Origin: Vibrio porteresiae DSM 19223 | Lineage (GTDB): Bacteria > Pseudomonadota > Gammaproteobacteria > Enterobacterales > Vibrionaceae | Length of the DNA stretch: 64,000 nucleotides | Direction: 5' to 3' | Assembly: GCF_024347055.1 (NCBI RefSeq) | Contig: NZ_AP024895.1 | Location: 2,232,001-2,296,000 of the forward strand | Part shown: one piece after another, positions 39,719 through 48,814 of the stretch | Layout of the letters: each line of letters opens with the position of its first letter | How positions within the stretch are numbered: the first letter of the stretch is position 1 | The notes under the pieces: generated by a model | Seen by the model: only the letters and a program-made list of their open reading frames with translations | The model's database searches: none | What the model was told of the DNA's origin: nothing | Made by a program: the position numbers and the translations under genes

Positions 39719-41782
39719 ATGACAAATTACTATGGAAACTTATCCAGAGTTGATGGCGCGTGGTTATTATCTGAGATTAAACCTCACGTATCACTTCGGT
39801 TAAAAAAACTTTTCCCTCGAATCAGCACATATCAATCACCTCCTTTCTCTCTCAATGATACACCAGATACTGCAGCTGACTTGGTTTGGTTTATGTCTCG
39901 TTACCCATTAAATATAAATATTGTTGATAAAGGTTACTTATTCGGGCAAAACCATTTATATCTGGAAACGCAAGCAGCCAATGAGGCCATTCTAAATCCG
40001 GACTACAAACCTAAGGAGCGAATCGGTTTTCGCACTGGGAAATTGATGCGTATATATCAGCGCATCGCTGTTGATTTTGTCGAATCAGTAAAGTCAGTTT
40101 TAATTCTTGATGAAATAGGACTGGGGAAAACGATTGAAGGTCTGGGTATAGCAACGATACCTGGCGCTTTACCATTGGTTATTGTTGTCCAGCCACATTT
40201 ACAGCAACAATGGTACGAAAAGGCATTAGAATTTCTAGAAGCGGAAGTTCACAAGGTGAATGGCAATAAGCCATATAGCCTACCACCAGCTGATATCTAC
40301 ATCATGAAATATAACCAGCTTTCCCCTTGGGTTGATGTTCTCACTCAGGGATGGGTAAGAGCTATTGCATTTGATGAAATCCAAGAACTCCGAAGAGGGA
40401 GGGACTCAGCCAAAGGAGCAGCTGCAGCAGCAATATGCCAGAGTATCGAGTATAAAATAGGTCTTACTGCGAGTCTGGTATACAACTACGGCATCGAATC
40501 TTTCAATATTGCTAGCATTATTCGCCCAGGCATCTTAGGAACAAGAGACGAGTTTCTTCGCGAATGGTGCTCAGATAGAAGTGACAAGGGGATAGTTAAA
40601 GATCCAAGCGCCCTCGGAGCCTACTTGCGTGAGCAAAGCATGGTAATTCGACGTACAAAGCAAGATGTTGGTCAGCAAGCAAAACAGCTTACTCCGCATT
40701 TGGAGTGGGTTGAACATAATGCTAAAGCCGTGTCGGATCTTGAAGATTTAACCAAGCAATTAGCCATGAAGACGTTCAGTGCCAATTTTTCAGAAGCTGG
40801 TCAAGCATCACGAGAATTTGATCTTCGTATGCGCCAAATGACTGGTGTGGCCAAAGCTAAACAGGTAGCGGCTTACGTGCGCATGTTCGCAAGCTCCGGA
40901 GAACCAGTATTACTTTATGGTTGGCACAGAGAAGTCTACGACATTTGGATGAAAGAGTTGCACGATCTAAACCCGGTCATGTTCACCGGCTCAGAATCTG
41001 CGACAAAAAAAGAGCAAGCAAAGCAAAGCTTCATTAACGGAGAAAGCAAGGTTCTAATCATGAGCCTTGGTTCTGGAGCTGGCATAGATGGACTACAACA
41101 TGTTTGCTCAACAGTCATATTTGGAGAGTTTGCTTGGTCTAGTGAAATTCACCGCCAATGCGTTGGCCGGATAGATCGAGATGGGCAAAAGAAAGAGGTG
41201 TTTACCTTCTATGTTGCAACTGATTTCGGTTCTGACCCAGAAATTATTGATGTGCTAGGTCTTAAAGCTGATCAAAGCAAGGGCATAATGAATCCATATC
41301 AAGGCGGGGAAATAGCAAAACAAACTGATTCAAATCGAATTAAGAAACTGGCAGCAAGTTACCTTAAGGCGCAAGGAATAGAGCCCCCTCGAAAAACCCA
41401 CGAGAATGGCACATCACCAACCCTAAAAGACATGTCTGATTTGACAAGTCTGTTATCAACAACTTCGTTTTCCGTTACGGATGAAAAAGAAACCCAAAGC
41501 CAAATAGAGCATCTACTTCAGAGAAGTGGAATTAAGTTCGAGAAAGAACACCGGCTCGATAGTGGCATTGTCGATTTTTTCCTTCCCGACACTGGGCTAG
41601 CGATCGAAGTTAAGGCAAACAAGCAATGGAATAAATTGGAGGTTTTCCGACAATGCGAACGCTACTGTAGTGAGGACAAGGTTAAAGGGCTCATTCTCGC
41701 AACCGCGAAAATTCAAGGCCTACCAGATATGATTTCAGGAAAACCAGCAAAGGTATTTCAGCTAAGCATTGGCTCTCTTTAG
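39719..41782 (+). CDS. SNF2-family helicase fused to PD-(D/E)XK nuclease
   Basis: 687 residues. The ATPase motifs are clear: motif I 'LILDEIGLGKTIEG' (about 127-140), motif II 'IAFDEIQEL' (about 218), motif III 'IGLTASLVY', and helicase C 'VLIMSLGSGAGIDGLQHV' and 'HRQCVGRIDRDGQ' (about 440-490). Residues 590-687 have 'SGIVDFFLPDTGLAIEVKANK', the PD-(D/E)XK catalytic core with the D...EVK pattern. It belongs to the SF2/Swi2-Snf2 group; a solitary fusion with a nuclease in a prophage suggests DNA degradation or defence, but this is inference. Confidence 0.82.
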   Translation: MTNYYGNLSRVDGAWLLSEIKPHVSLRLKKLFPRISTYQSPPFSLNDTPDTAADLVWFMSRYPLNINIVDKGYLFGQNHLYLETQAANEAILNPDYKPKERIGFRTGKLMRIYQRIAVDFVESVKSVLILDEIGLGKTIEGLGIATIPGALPLVIVVQPHLQQQWYEKALEFLEAEVHKVNGNKPYSLPPADIYIMKYNQLSPWVDVLTQGWVRAIAFDEIQELRRGRDSAKGAAAAAICQSIEYKIGLTASLVYNYGIESFNIASIIRPGILGTRDEFLREWCSDRSDKGIVKDPSALGAYLREQSMVIRRTKQDVGQQAKQLTPHLEWVEHNAKAVSDLEDLTKQLAMKTFSANFSEAGQASREFDLRMRQMTGVAKAKQVAAYVRMFASSGEPVLLYGWHREVYDIWMKELHDLNPVMFTGSESATKKEQAKQSFINGESKVLIMSLGSGAGIDGLQHVCSTVIFGEFAWSSEIHRQCVGRIDRDGQKKEVFTFYVATDFGSDPEIIDVLGLKADQSKGIMNPYQGGEIAKQTDSNRIKKLAASYLKAQGIEPPRKTHENGTSPTLKDMSDLTSLLSTTSFSVTDEKETQSQIEHLLQRSGIKFEKEHRLDSGIVDFFLPDTGLAIEVKANKQWNKLEVFRQCERYCSEDKVKGLILATAKIQGLPDMISGKPAKVFQLSIGSL

Positions 41783-41824
41783 AAGAGTAAGAGTAGTAAA
41801 AAGTGATAACACCAAGGAGCGTTA

Positions 41825-42112
41825 ATGACCTATCAGCAATCAATGTACACTTTCCAAGCTCCCTGCATGTCAACTCCACCAGCTAAACAGCCAGATGTGC
41901 AGGCTTCATATGACCAAGATAAATACCCAGATTCAAATGAACAGCTCATGTGCCATCAGGAAGTATTGGACCTATTTGGCGTTAAGCGCGGCGCAATCAT
42001 TCAATGGCGTAAAAATCGCGGGTTCCCAGAGCCGATTACAAGCTGCCCTCTTCGATGGTTAAGAAAGGCGGTTTTTGATTGGATGAATTCAGCCGGCGGA
42101 TGTAAGGAGTGA
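41825..42112 (+). CDS. AlpA/excisionase-like helix-turn-helix protein
   Basis: 95 residues, GGAG 5 nt before the ATG. The C-terminal half 'LDLFGVKRGAIIQWRKNRGFPEPITSCPLRWLRKAVFDWM' is the AlpA/MerR-like winged helix of phage excisionases and activators. Near the integrase, it could be the Xis or an activator of it. Confidence 0.65.
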   Translation: MTYQQSMYTFQAPCMSTPPAKQPDVQASYDQDKYPDSNEQLMCHQEVLDLFGVKRGAIIQWRKNRGFPEPITSCPLRWLRKAVFDWMNSAGGCKE

Positions 42113-42114
42113 GC

Positions 42115-42432
42115 ATGAAATTAGCGCCAGAAACAAAGGATCGGCTACACAAAGACCTAATTAAGTTGGGCGATATGATGGGTGATGGCTTGCATCATGA
42201 GCCTGATGGTAAGTGGATAAGTCGAGAGTATAGGAAAACGTTAAAAGCTCTTGGTTATGACGTTCCAACAAAACCAAGGGTAAACCGTTCGCCACAAATC
42301 AATGAACGCATGGAACAGCGAGTGAAAGAGGTTCAGTGCGGTAAGTGTGGAGGCGAGTTAAAACAGACTCGTTCAGGCTCAAAACGCGCTGTTTGCCAGT
42401 TATGTGGCGGCAAATGGCAACTACTCAAATAA
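42115..42432 (+). CDS. Zinc-ribbon protein (105 aa)
   Basis: 105 residues from the ATG at 42115 (AAGGAG upstream). N-terminal helical part, C-terminal CxxC...CxxC zinc ribbon: 'VQCGKCGGELKQTRSGSKRAVCQLCGGKW'. Overlapping ribosome site with the preceding stop shows coupling. Function unknown; nucleic-acid binding is probable. Confidence 0.6.
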   Translation: MKLAPETKDRLHKDLIKLGDMMGDGLHHEPDGKWISREYRKTLKALGYDVPTKPRVNRSPQINERMEQRVKEVQCGKCGGELKQTRSGSKRAVCQLCGGKWQLLK

Positions 42433-42473
42433 CACGGAATTTACTGATTCAGGTAAACCGCAATAACAAACCT

Positions 42474-42638
42474 CAGGCAACGCCATTTCCGCTATAGAAA
42501 CCCGAAAGCGCAGCTCCGACACACTGCTAATGAACATTCGTTGCTAAGTCGACACCACTGTTCGAATAGAGCTTAATCATTAGTGCAATGGGCGCAACTG
42601 GACTAGCACGGAAGGTTACGCGCATTTGTCGTTGCCTG
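42474..42638 (+). ncRNA. Candidate structured RNA between early genes
   Basis: Gap of 256 bp without ORF. CAGGCAACG (42474-42482) and CGTTGCCTG (42630-42638) close a long-range perfect helix. Inside are TTCCG/CGGAA (42487-42491, 42609-42613), CAC+TAATGA (42522-42524, 42528-42533) with TCATTAGTG (42577-42585), and ATTCG/CGAAT (42536-42540, 42563-42567), all nested. It resembles a multi-helix leader or ncRNA. The next gene start lies 50 bp downstream, so it may be a cis-acting leader. Confidence 0.5.
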
Positions 42639-42688
42639 TCTCATCAATTCATTCAATGGCGTTCGCCGCTCTCAAAGAAGGATCGATT

Positions 42689-42901
42689 ATGCCTGAAAAC
42701 CGAGCATGTCCATTTTGTAAATCAATATGGGCCCCTGAAGAATTAGGACTTGAATGCCCAAAATGCAAGAAAGGATCATTTTTTACGATGCGACTTGGAG
42801 ACATTGGAACGGCGATGCAATTCCATGCTCACAATTGGAGCTTGGATGATTTTTCAGTAATACCAAACAACAAAAATCAGGAGCAGAAAGAAAATGAGTG
42901 A
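42689..42901 (+). CDS. Small zinc-finger protein (70 aa)
   Basis: 70 residues from the ATG at 42689 (AGAAGGA upstream). Two CxxC knuckles 'CPFCKS' and 'CPKCKK' 17 residues apart, then a short helical tail. Overlaps the exonuclease start by 8 bp. Confidence 0.6.
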   Translation: MPENRACPFCKSIWAPEELGLECPKCKKGSFFTMRLGDIGTAMQFHAHNWSLDDFSVIPNNKNQEQKENE

Positions 42902-43469
42902 AATCAATGACACTACAGTATTCGACACTGAAACGTGCGGGCTTTCCGATAAATCAGTTATCCTCACATTATCCGCAGTGCGATTTAACCGAAACGAAAG
43001 CAAGCTGGCGCTAGATAGAAAAGCGGAATTCCACGCTTCCTTATCAATACCAGAACAACTCTTAAAACAGAGAGTGATAGAGCCCGGAACAATGAAATGG
43101 TGGGATAAACAAAGTGAAGACGCAAAAAGCGCCGCATTTTTTGGTTCTGTCATAGGCAAGAATAAAGACATCCTTGAGAAATTCTTCCAGTTTATCTCTG
43201 GTTCCCAGCTATTTTGTCGCGGTACTGACTTTGATCCACCAAAGCTAATTAGTTTATGCAAAGACTTTGATGTGGAAGTACCATACAAATACAACCAGTA
43301 TCGTGATGTAAGGACTTACATTGATGCCTTTACCGATGGAAACACTGGCTACCTTGACGACCAATCTCTAACAGACGACCTCATTCCCCATAATAGTCTT
43401 CACGACTGCTGGCGAGATGCCATCCAAATGGTGAGAGCTCGCCAGATTTTCATTGATAAAATAATCTAG
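42894..43469 (+). CDS. DEDD-family 3'-5' exonuclease
   Basis: 191 residues with the DEDD fold: 'TVFDTETCG' (Asp/Glu, about 8-12), 'FCRGTDFDPPKL' and 'HNSLHDCWRDAIQM' (DEDDh-type His and Asp). Resembles phage 3'-5' exoribonuclease/RNase T-like proteins. Last gene of the pL operon; its stop overlaps the integrase 3' end by 4 bp (convergent). Confidence 0.75.
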   Translation: MSEINDTTVFDTETCGLSDKSVILTLSAVRFNRNESKLALDRKAEFHASLSIPEQLLKQRVIEPGTMKWWDKQSEDAKSAAFFGSVIGKNKDILEKFFQFISGSQLFCRGTDFDPPKLISLCKDFDVEVPYKYNQYRDVRTYIDAFTDGNTGYLDDQSLTDDLIPHNSLHDCWRDAIQMVRARQIFIDKII

Positions 43470-44638
43470 ATTTCTTTCTGCACTTGCTCAAAAAGGCAGT
43501 CTGCGAATTTTTCGTAAGCCTCTTTCTGTTCCGCTAGCCAATCGTGCTTATTGTACACAGCCATAATTCCACCAAGCTCATGACCAAGCATTTTCTCAGT
43601 AACATGAGGCATTGTTCCCAGCTCGGAGCATATCGTTGAAATACTCCGTCGAAAGTCATGTGTCCTCCAGTGCGCAAGAGGCAAAATATCCCTCATTCGC
43701 CTAATGTACCGATTGGCTGCGGAAATTGTTAAAGGCTTCTTCAATGAACTACCAGGGAATAGATAGTCATCATAGATATTCATGAGTCGTTCCAGCATGG
43801 GCTTAATTTGCCTTGGAATAGGTCTTCTGATTGGCTTTCCCATCTTGCTTAGCTCGGGTGGGACAGTCCAAATATCATTATCCATGTCAAAGTGTGCCCT
43901 TCTCGCTAGACGCAACTCAGAAACGCGATTCCCCCACAGCATAGTGATCAAGTGAAGGTTCTTGGTCGATGTGCCCGCCTTACTCCTTTCGATACAAATC
44001 CATATCTTCGCCAACTCAGGCAAACTCAACACTCTAGATCCAGTTTGAGCACTAGTTCCAACATCCTGTTGTTTAATTTTGGAAAGGTTAGTGCCCGATA
44101 TAATAAACTTAGATTTACAGAAATTAAGGCACGCTCTCATCTTTGAAAATGCAGAGTTTGCTGTCTTTGGGTTCTTTTTAGCTATATCGTCAAACCACCG
44201 CATCCACTCCCTAGCTGGTATTGTTTCCACATTTTCACCAACAAAGGCAGGATAAAAATAATTACTGGCCACAGAAACATAAAGAGTCCTTGTCCCTTCT
44301 TTCAAAGTTGACACTTTATTTTCAAACCAAAAGTCTAAACAATCCTGCAACGTCACAAAATCGGTTTCACCTGTTAACGCTATTTCTGGATTTTTACCCT
44401 CTTCTTTAAGCTCAAGCATCCTTCTGTGAATTTCTCTTGCTTGCTTTAAATTTATGAAAGGATATCGCCCAATGCGAAAACGCTTATTTACGCCATTGTA
44501 TCGACAGCGGTACTGAAATATGATGGACGCCTTAGGAGTGATTTTAGCGACGAGACCGTTACCGTCTTTTAGTTCAGACGGCCCAGAATACTCGCTCAAG
44601 CGCTCAATAGCTTTTAGCTGTTTATCGGTAATGCTCAC
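43466..44638 (-). CDS. Tyrosine-recombinase integrase
   Basis: 390 residues. N-terminal DUF4102-like arm-binding part ('LVAKITPKASIIFQYRCRYNGVNKRFRIGRYPF'), core catalytic residues Arg in 'LWGNRVSELRL', His-x-x-Arg in 'WRTHDFRRSIST', His in 'GHELGG' and nucleophile Tyr in 'AVYNKHDW'. It reads inward from the junction with sbcB. It catalyses integration and excision at the site next to sbcB. Confidence 0.92.
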   Translation of the reverse strand: MSITDKQLKAIERLSEYSGPSELKDGNGLVAKITPKASIIFQYRCRYNGVNKRFRIGRYPFINLKQAREIHRRMLELKEEGKNPEIALTGETDFVTLQDCLDFWFENKVSTLKEGTRTLYVSVASNYFYPAFVGENVETIPAREWMRWFDDIAKKNPKTANSAFSKMRACLNFCKSKFIISGTNLSKIKQQDVGTSAQTGSRVLSLPELAKIWICIERSKAGTSTKNLHLITMLWGNRVSELRLARRAHFDMDNDIWTVPPELSKMGKPIRRPIPRQIKPMLERLMNIYDDYLFPGSSLKKPLTISAANRYIRRMRDILPLAHWRTHDFRRSISTICSELGTMPHVTEKMLGHELGGIMAVYNKHDWLAEQKEAYEKFADCLFEQVQKEI

Positions 44639-44784
44639 GACGGCACCTCAGAGGACACACCCGAACACAAAATAGGACGCATTTAAGGACGCAACCCATG
44701 ATGTGAACGGATGAAAAACGAAAAAACTGTCGTAAAAATATAGCACACCATAAATCAGCAATCGACTGATAGATAAGGCCTGTT
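44639..44784. other. Prophage-chromosome junction (attachment-site region)
   Basis: 146 bp between the integrase start and the sbcB start, the prophage right end. The integrase promoter and the att core should lie here or at the first codons of sbcB. The left prophage end is outside the window, so the duplicated core sequence cannot be identified. Confidence 0.6.
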
Positions 44785-46239
44785 TTGCAAAACAACGAAC
44801 ATCAAAAGAAAATTACAAAAAATAGCGAACAACCGTCATTCTTCTTCTTTGACTATGAAACATGGGGCACCAGCCCAGCCAAAGACAGACCAAGTCAGTT
44901 TGCTGGCATTCGTACCGATGCAGACTTCAATATTATTGGTGATCCACTGGTCATGTATTGTCGCCTTCCAGCCGACTATCTCCCTGGCGCTGAAGCCGCG
45001 CTGATCACCGGAATCACCCCACAAAAAGCGATGAGCCAAGGCGTATCTGAGCCTGAGTTTATCGGGCGTATTTATGAAGAGCTTGCTCGTCCTAATACCA
45101 CCAGCCTAGGTTACAACAGCATTCGCTTTGATGATGAAGTCACTCGTTACACCTGTTACCGCAACTTCTTTGATCCTTACGAGTGGAGCTGGAAAAACGG
45201 CAACTCGCGTTGGGATCTACTTGATGTGCTGCGTGCTTGTCATGCTCTGCGTCCGGAAGGCATTGTTTGGCCGGAAAATGACGAAGGCTTTCCTAGCTTT
45301 AAACTGGAACACCTCTCTAAAGCCAATGGCATAGAGCACGATAATGCCCACGATGCGCTCGCCGATGTTATCGCTACTATTGAAATGGCAAAACGTGTCA
45401 AAGCGGCTCAACCTAAGTTGTTCGACTACTTTTACAGTATGCGTAACAAGCGTAAATTGACGGAGCTGGTTGATATCGTCAATATGACACCACTAATGCA
45501 CGTCTCTGGAATGCTGGGGCGCGAATGCCAATACACCAGTTGGATTGTGCCCGTGGCTTGGCATCCAACCAATCAAAACGCAGTGATTACGGTGGATTTG
45601 GCCAAAGATCCGACGCCACTACTTGAGCTTTCTGCACAAGAGTTGCAGACCCGCCTGTATACGCGTAGAGAGGATCTAGCTGACGATGAGTTGCCTGTAC
45701 CCGTGAAATTAGTTCACCTTAATAAATGCCCCATTTTGGCCCCTGCCAAAACGCTGACGGCGGAAAACGCCAAAGTCATCGGCATTAATCGTGAACAATG
45801 CTTGGCGAATTTGGCGACCTTGCGTGAGCATCCAGCCATTCGCGAAAAACTCATTACTCTCTTTAGCCAAGAACGTGAATTTGCTAAAGATGACGATGTA
45901 GACACACAGTTGTATGACGGTTTCTTCTCCCCAGCGGATAAAGCAGCAATGGAGATCATCCGTGAAAGCAACCCAGAACAATTGGGTTCGTTAGATTTGC
46001 AGTTCAGTGATAAACGCATTGAACCTTTGCTGTTCCGTTATCGTGCGCGTCATTATCCATGGACATTAAGCGATACAGAGCAACGTCGTTGGGCTAATCA
46101 CTGCCGAGAGTATTTTGAAAACAATATTGAGGCTTATATGCTCAATTTGGAAAATTTGGTTCACGAACATGAAAGCGATGCTCAGAAAATCGCGATATTA
46201 AAAGCCGTATATCGGTATGTAGAACAACTCGCCTCTTAA
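44785..46239 (+). CDS. sbcB: Exodeoxyribonuclease I
   Basis: 484 residues. 'FFFFDYETWGTSPAKDRPSQFA' (ExoI motif), 'YNSIRFDDEVTRY', 'HDALADVIATIEMAK' (DEDD core) and the C-terminal domain all match E. coli SbcB (475). The start is TTG with AAGG 6 nt upstream; no ATG is available. The first 18 residues before FFFFDYE are longer than the 8 or so I recall in other Vibrio SbcB proteins, and the prophage ends here, so the N-terminus may have been remade by integration. It degrades single-stranded DNA 3'-5' in recombination and mismatch repair. Confidence 0.93.
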   Translation: MQNNEHQKKITKNSEQPSFFFFDYETWGTSPAKDRPSQFAGIRTDADFNIIGDPLVMYCRLPADYLPGAEAALITGITPQKAMSQGVSEPEFIGRIYEELARPNTTSLGYNSIRFDDEVTRYTCYRNFFDPYEWSWKNGNSRWDLLDVLRACHALRPEGIVWPENDEGFPSFKLEHLSKANGIEHDNAHDALADVIATIEMAKRVKAAQPKLFDYFYSMRNKRKLTELVDIVNMTPLMHVSGMLGRECQYTSWIVPVAWHPTNQNAVITVDLAKDPTPLLELSAQELQTRLYTRREDLADDELPVPVKLVHLNKCPILAPAKTLTAENAKVIGINREQCLANLATLREHPAIREKLITLFSQEREFAKDDDVDTQLYDGFFSPADKAAMEIIRESNPEQLGSLDLQFSDKRIEPLLFRYRARHYPWTLSDTEQRRWANHCREYFENNIEAYMLNLENLVHEHESDAQKIAILKAVYRYVEQLAS

Positions 46240-46273
46240 ATTTGGTTTGTCTTTCTTCTGATGTGACATTTTT

Positions 46274-46696
46274 ATGATAAACACACTTCTAAAATACGTG
46301 GTTTCCTTCGCCCTGATCTTTATCTGTTTGACGATCGGAAACTGGATACAACACCTGCTGGGAGTTGCGATTCCTGGCAGTATCTTTGGCATGCTCCTTC
46401 TTTTTGCTCTCTTGGCCAGCGGTTTCGCGCCCGTTGACTGGGTCCGTCCTGGAGCGCACCTTTTTATCCGCTACATGATGTTGTTATTTGTCCCTATCAG
46501 CGTAGGGCTTATGAACCACTTTGATATGCTGCTCTCCAATGCGTGGGCCATTCTGGCAAGCGCCATCGGTGGCAGTGCACTGGTCATGGTGACGTTGGGC
46601 TTAATTTTGGACCGTTTTTTAAACGCCGACAGTAAGCGCATCAATGTGAAAGCCGATATCAAAGCCGACACCAAAAGCGTTAAGGGGAAAGCATAA
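46274..46696 (+). CDS. yohJ: CidA/LrgA family membrane protein YohJ
   Basis: 140 residues, four membrane helices, 'LGVAIPGSIFGMLLLFALL' and 'FVPISVGLMNHFDMLL' are the CidA/LrgA (YohJ) signature. Lies directly before yohK with a 1-bp overlap; the pair is placed next to cdd as in E. coli (yohJ-yohK-cdd). CidA/LrgA proteins are holin-like membrane proteins affecting autolysis; precise function in Vibrio uncertain. Confidence 0.9.
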   Translation: MINTLLKYVVSFALIFICLTIGNWIQHLLGVAIPGSIFGMLLLFALLASGFAPVDWVRPGAHLFIRYMMLLFVPISVGLMNHFDMLLSNAWAILASAIGGSALVMVTLGLILDRFLNADSKRINVKADIKADTKSVKGKA

Positions 46697-47385
46697 TGTG
46701 GCTCGTACTTACCTTAGTGGTCTTTTTTATCTGTCGCTGGATTGCGACAAAAATTCATTCACCCATCGCTAACCCGCTGTTAATGAGTATCGTGGCGTTA
46801 ATCGTTATTTTGATGGTATTTGGTATCGACTTTGACACCTACTACGCCGATAACGTCTACATTAGTGACTTGCTTGCTCCTGCCGTGGTCGCCCTTGCAT
46901 TTCCGCTCTACGAGCAGTTACCGCAAATTCGCGCTAATTGGCGCATTATCATGCTGGCTTGTACCGTTGGTAGCTTAATGTCGATGATAACGGCGAGTTT
47001 TATTGCGGTGGTGATGGGGACGAACTTGACCCTGATTGCCTCTCTTATGGCAAAATCGGTGACCACGCCAATTGCGATGGAAGTTGCCCGTAACTTAGGT
47101 GGCGAACCCTCTATCGCAGCGATTGTCGTGGTGTTGGTGGGTTTGTTTGGGGCGATTTTGGGGTATCCAATTTTTAAACTACTGAATATCACCCACCCCA
47201 TTGCACGCGGCTTAACCATGGGGTCAGTCTCTCACGCGTTGGGCACCGCAACCTGCGCTGAACGTGACGGCCAAGAAGGTGCATTCAGCTCACTCGCGCT
47301 TGTGCTCTGCGGGATTATCACCTCAATATTGGCACCGATTGTCTTTACTGCTGTTCTTTGGCTACATCATATTGTGGTTGGCTAA
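46696..47385 (+). CDS. yohK: CidB/LrgB family membrane protein YohK
   Basis: 229 residues with about six or seven membrane helices. 'SVTTPIAMEVARNLGG' and 'RGLTMGSVSHALGTATCAERDGQEGAFSSLAL' are the LrgB/YohK hallmarks. Co-translated with yohJ. Works with it in murein/cell-death or metabolite export functions. Confidence 0.92.
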   Translation: MWLVLTLVVFFICRWIATKIHSPIANPLLMSIVALIVILMVFGIDFDTYYADNVYISDLLAPAVVALAFPLYEQLPQIRANWRIIMLACTVGSLMSMITASFIAVVMGTNLTLIASLMAKSVTTPIAMEVARNLGGEPSIAAIVVVLVGLFGAILGYPIFKLLNITHPIARGLTMGSVSHALGTATCAERDGQEGAFSSLALVLCGIITSILAPIVFTAVLWLHHIVVG

Positions 47386-47556
47386 AAAGACAAAACAGCT
47401 CAAATAACGAGCTTCGCAAATCCAGTGTGAATCAATATGTGATGGCGGGTTGCTGAAAAGTTAACCCGTCTTATTTTATCGGTTGCATGGATGTAATCGA
47501 TCCCAAGTGTGATCTCACTCTCTTTATGTAACAATAAACAATCGTTTCATTTTAAA

Positions 47557-47572
47557 TGTGACATTTATCACA
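47557..47572. promoter_or_regulatory. CRP binding site upstream of cdd
   Basis: TGTGA-N6-TCACA, a perfect two-half-site CRP operator, 56 bp before the cdd start. E. coli cdd is controlled by CRP and CytR, so cAMP-CRP activation is expected here too. Confidence 0.85.
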
Positions 47573-47627
47573 CCTTTGTTTTGTGTGTCTCTTACACTAT
47601 TGTTCCATAAACAAACAAGGACAGCTT

Positions 47628-48521
47628 ATGAAAGGCCGTATTCAGGAGGCACTGAACAGCTTACCACCGCAGATCGCTGAGTATCTGACTCCAATTGTAT
47701 TAGCTCACGATTTTGACGCGACTATCTCTGCGGAACAATTCAGCCAACTTATTGAAATCTCAGGTTATCAAGACGCTGATTTGCGAGTCTGTTTACTGCC
47801 ATTAGCCGCCGCTTACGCTTATGTTCCTATTTCCAATTTTTATGTGGGAGCATTGGTTCGTGGCCTAAGTGGACGCCTCTATTTTGGCGCCAATATGGAA
47901 TTTTCCGGCGCGCAGCTTGGTCAAACTATCCATGCCGAACAGGCAGGTATCAGCCATGCGTGGACCAAAGGTGAACAAGGTATTGTGGATGTCACCGTGA
48001 ACCACACACCTTGCGGTCACTGTCGTCAATTTATGAATGAATTGACCACCGCCAAAACACTGAAAATTCAATTGCCACAAAGAGTTGGACAAACTCTACA
48101 ACACTACTTGCCTGAATCGTTTGGCCCAGCGGATCTCGACATCACCACGCTACTCATGGGTAAGATCGATCACGGTTATACCAGCGACAGTGACAGTGAA
48201 CTGGTCCAGTTAGGCGTTCAAGCATTAAATCGCAGCCATGCTCCTTACACGCAAAACTTCAGTGGCGTGGCTTTAGCAACGAGTACCGGCAACAGCTACA
48301 GCGGCGCTTATGCGGAAAACGCAGCGTTTAACCCTAGCCTACCACCACTGCAAGTGGCTCTGGTTCAGTTGCGCATGGGTGGAGATGAGTTTTCCACCAT
48401 GACTCACGCTGCGTTAGCAGAAATGGCGACCGCATCGATTAGCCATCTTGCCTGCACTCAATCAACGTTAGAAGCGATTAATCCGGATATTGAGCTTGAG
48501 TACGTAGCACTCTCCTCATAA
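47628..48521 (+). CDS. cdd: Cytidine deaminase
   Basis: 297 residues from the ATG at 47628; upstream ATG has no ribosome site. Zinc ligands in 'HAEQAG' and 'TPCGHCRQF'; catalytic Glu in the first. It is the longer, two-domain (E. coli-type, 294 aa) form with a degenerate C-terminal half. Converts cytidine and deoxycytidine to uridine for pyrimidine salvage. Follows the perfect CRP site. Confidence 0.95.
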   Translation: MKGRIQEALNSLPPQIAEYLTPIVLAHDFDATISAEQFSQLIEISGYQDADLRVCLLPLAAAYAYVPISNFYVGALVRGLSGRLYFGANMEFSGAQLGQTIHAEQAGISHAWTKGEQGIVDVTVNHTPCGHCRQFMNELTTAKTLKIQLPQRVGQTLQHYLPESFGPADLDITTLLMGKIDHGYTSDSDSELVQLGVQALNRSHAPYTQNFSGVALATSTGNSYSGAYAENAAFNPSLPPLQVALVQLRMGGDEFSTMTHAALAEMATASISHLACTQSTLEAINPDIELEYVALSS

Positions 48522-48732
48522 TGATGGTTTGGGCAAAAGCCTCACCTGTGGCTTTTGCCCTAATTTACCTACAACAATTGGTTGAATATCTGAAGTACCG
48601 CCAAGCTCTCTTTTTTTCCACCCGACTCACCGCATAATGATTAAAATTTATGTGCTAACCGTTATGGTTCAATGACATAAAGACGTCATTATTCCAGCGT
48701 ATACTAGCCCACATTATTTCCATACCAGCGGC

Positions 48733-48748
48733 ACGCAAACGTTTGCTT
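48733..48748. promoter_or_regulatory. PurR box upstream of purT
   Basis: ACGCAAACGTTTGCTT against the consensus ACGCAAACGTTTGCGT, one mismatch, 67 bp upstream of the purT start. Purine repressor PurR with guanine or hypoxanthine would turn off purT. Confidence 0.85.
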
Positions 48749-48814
48749 TTCTATTTTTTTTGCGTATCATTGCCGCAACTTCACAAAGTGATACAAACGT
48801 AATAAGGATTCCGT

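Noticed and set aside
47511..47535. Second CRP-like half-site (AAGTGTGATCTCACT) upstream of cdd
   Set aside because: The halves are only 2 bp apart rather than 6, so it does not fit a CRP dimer.
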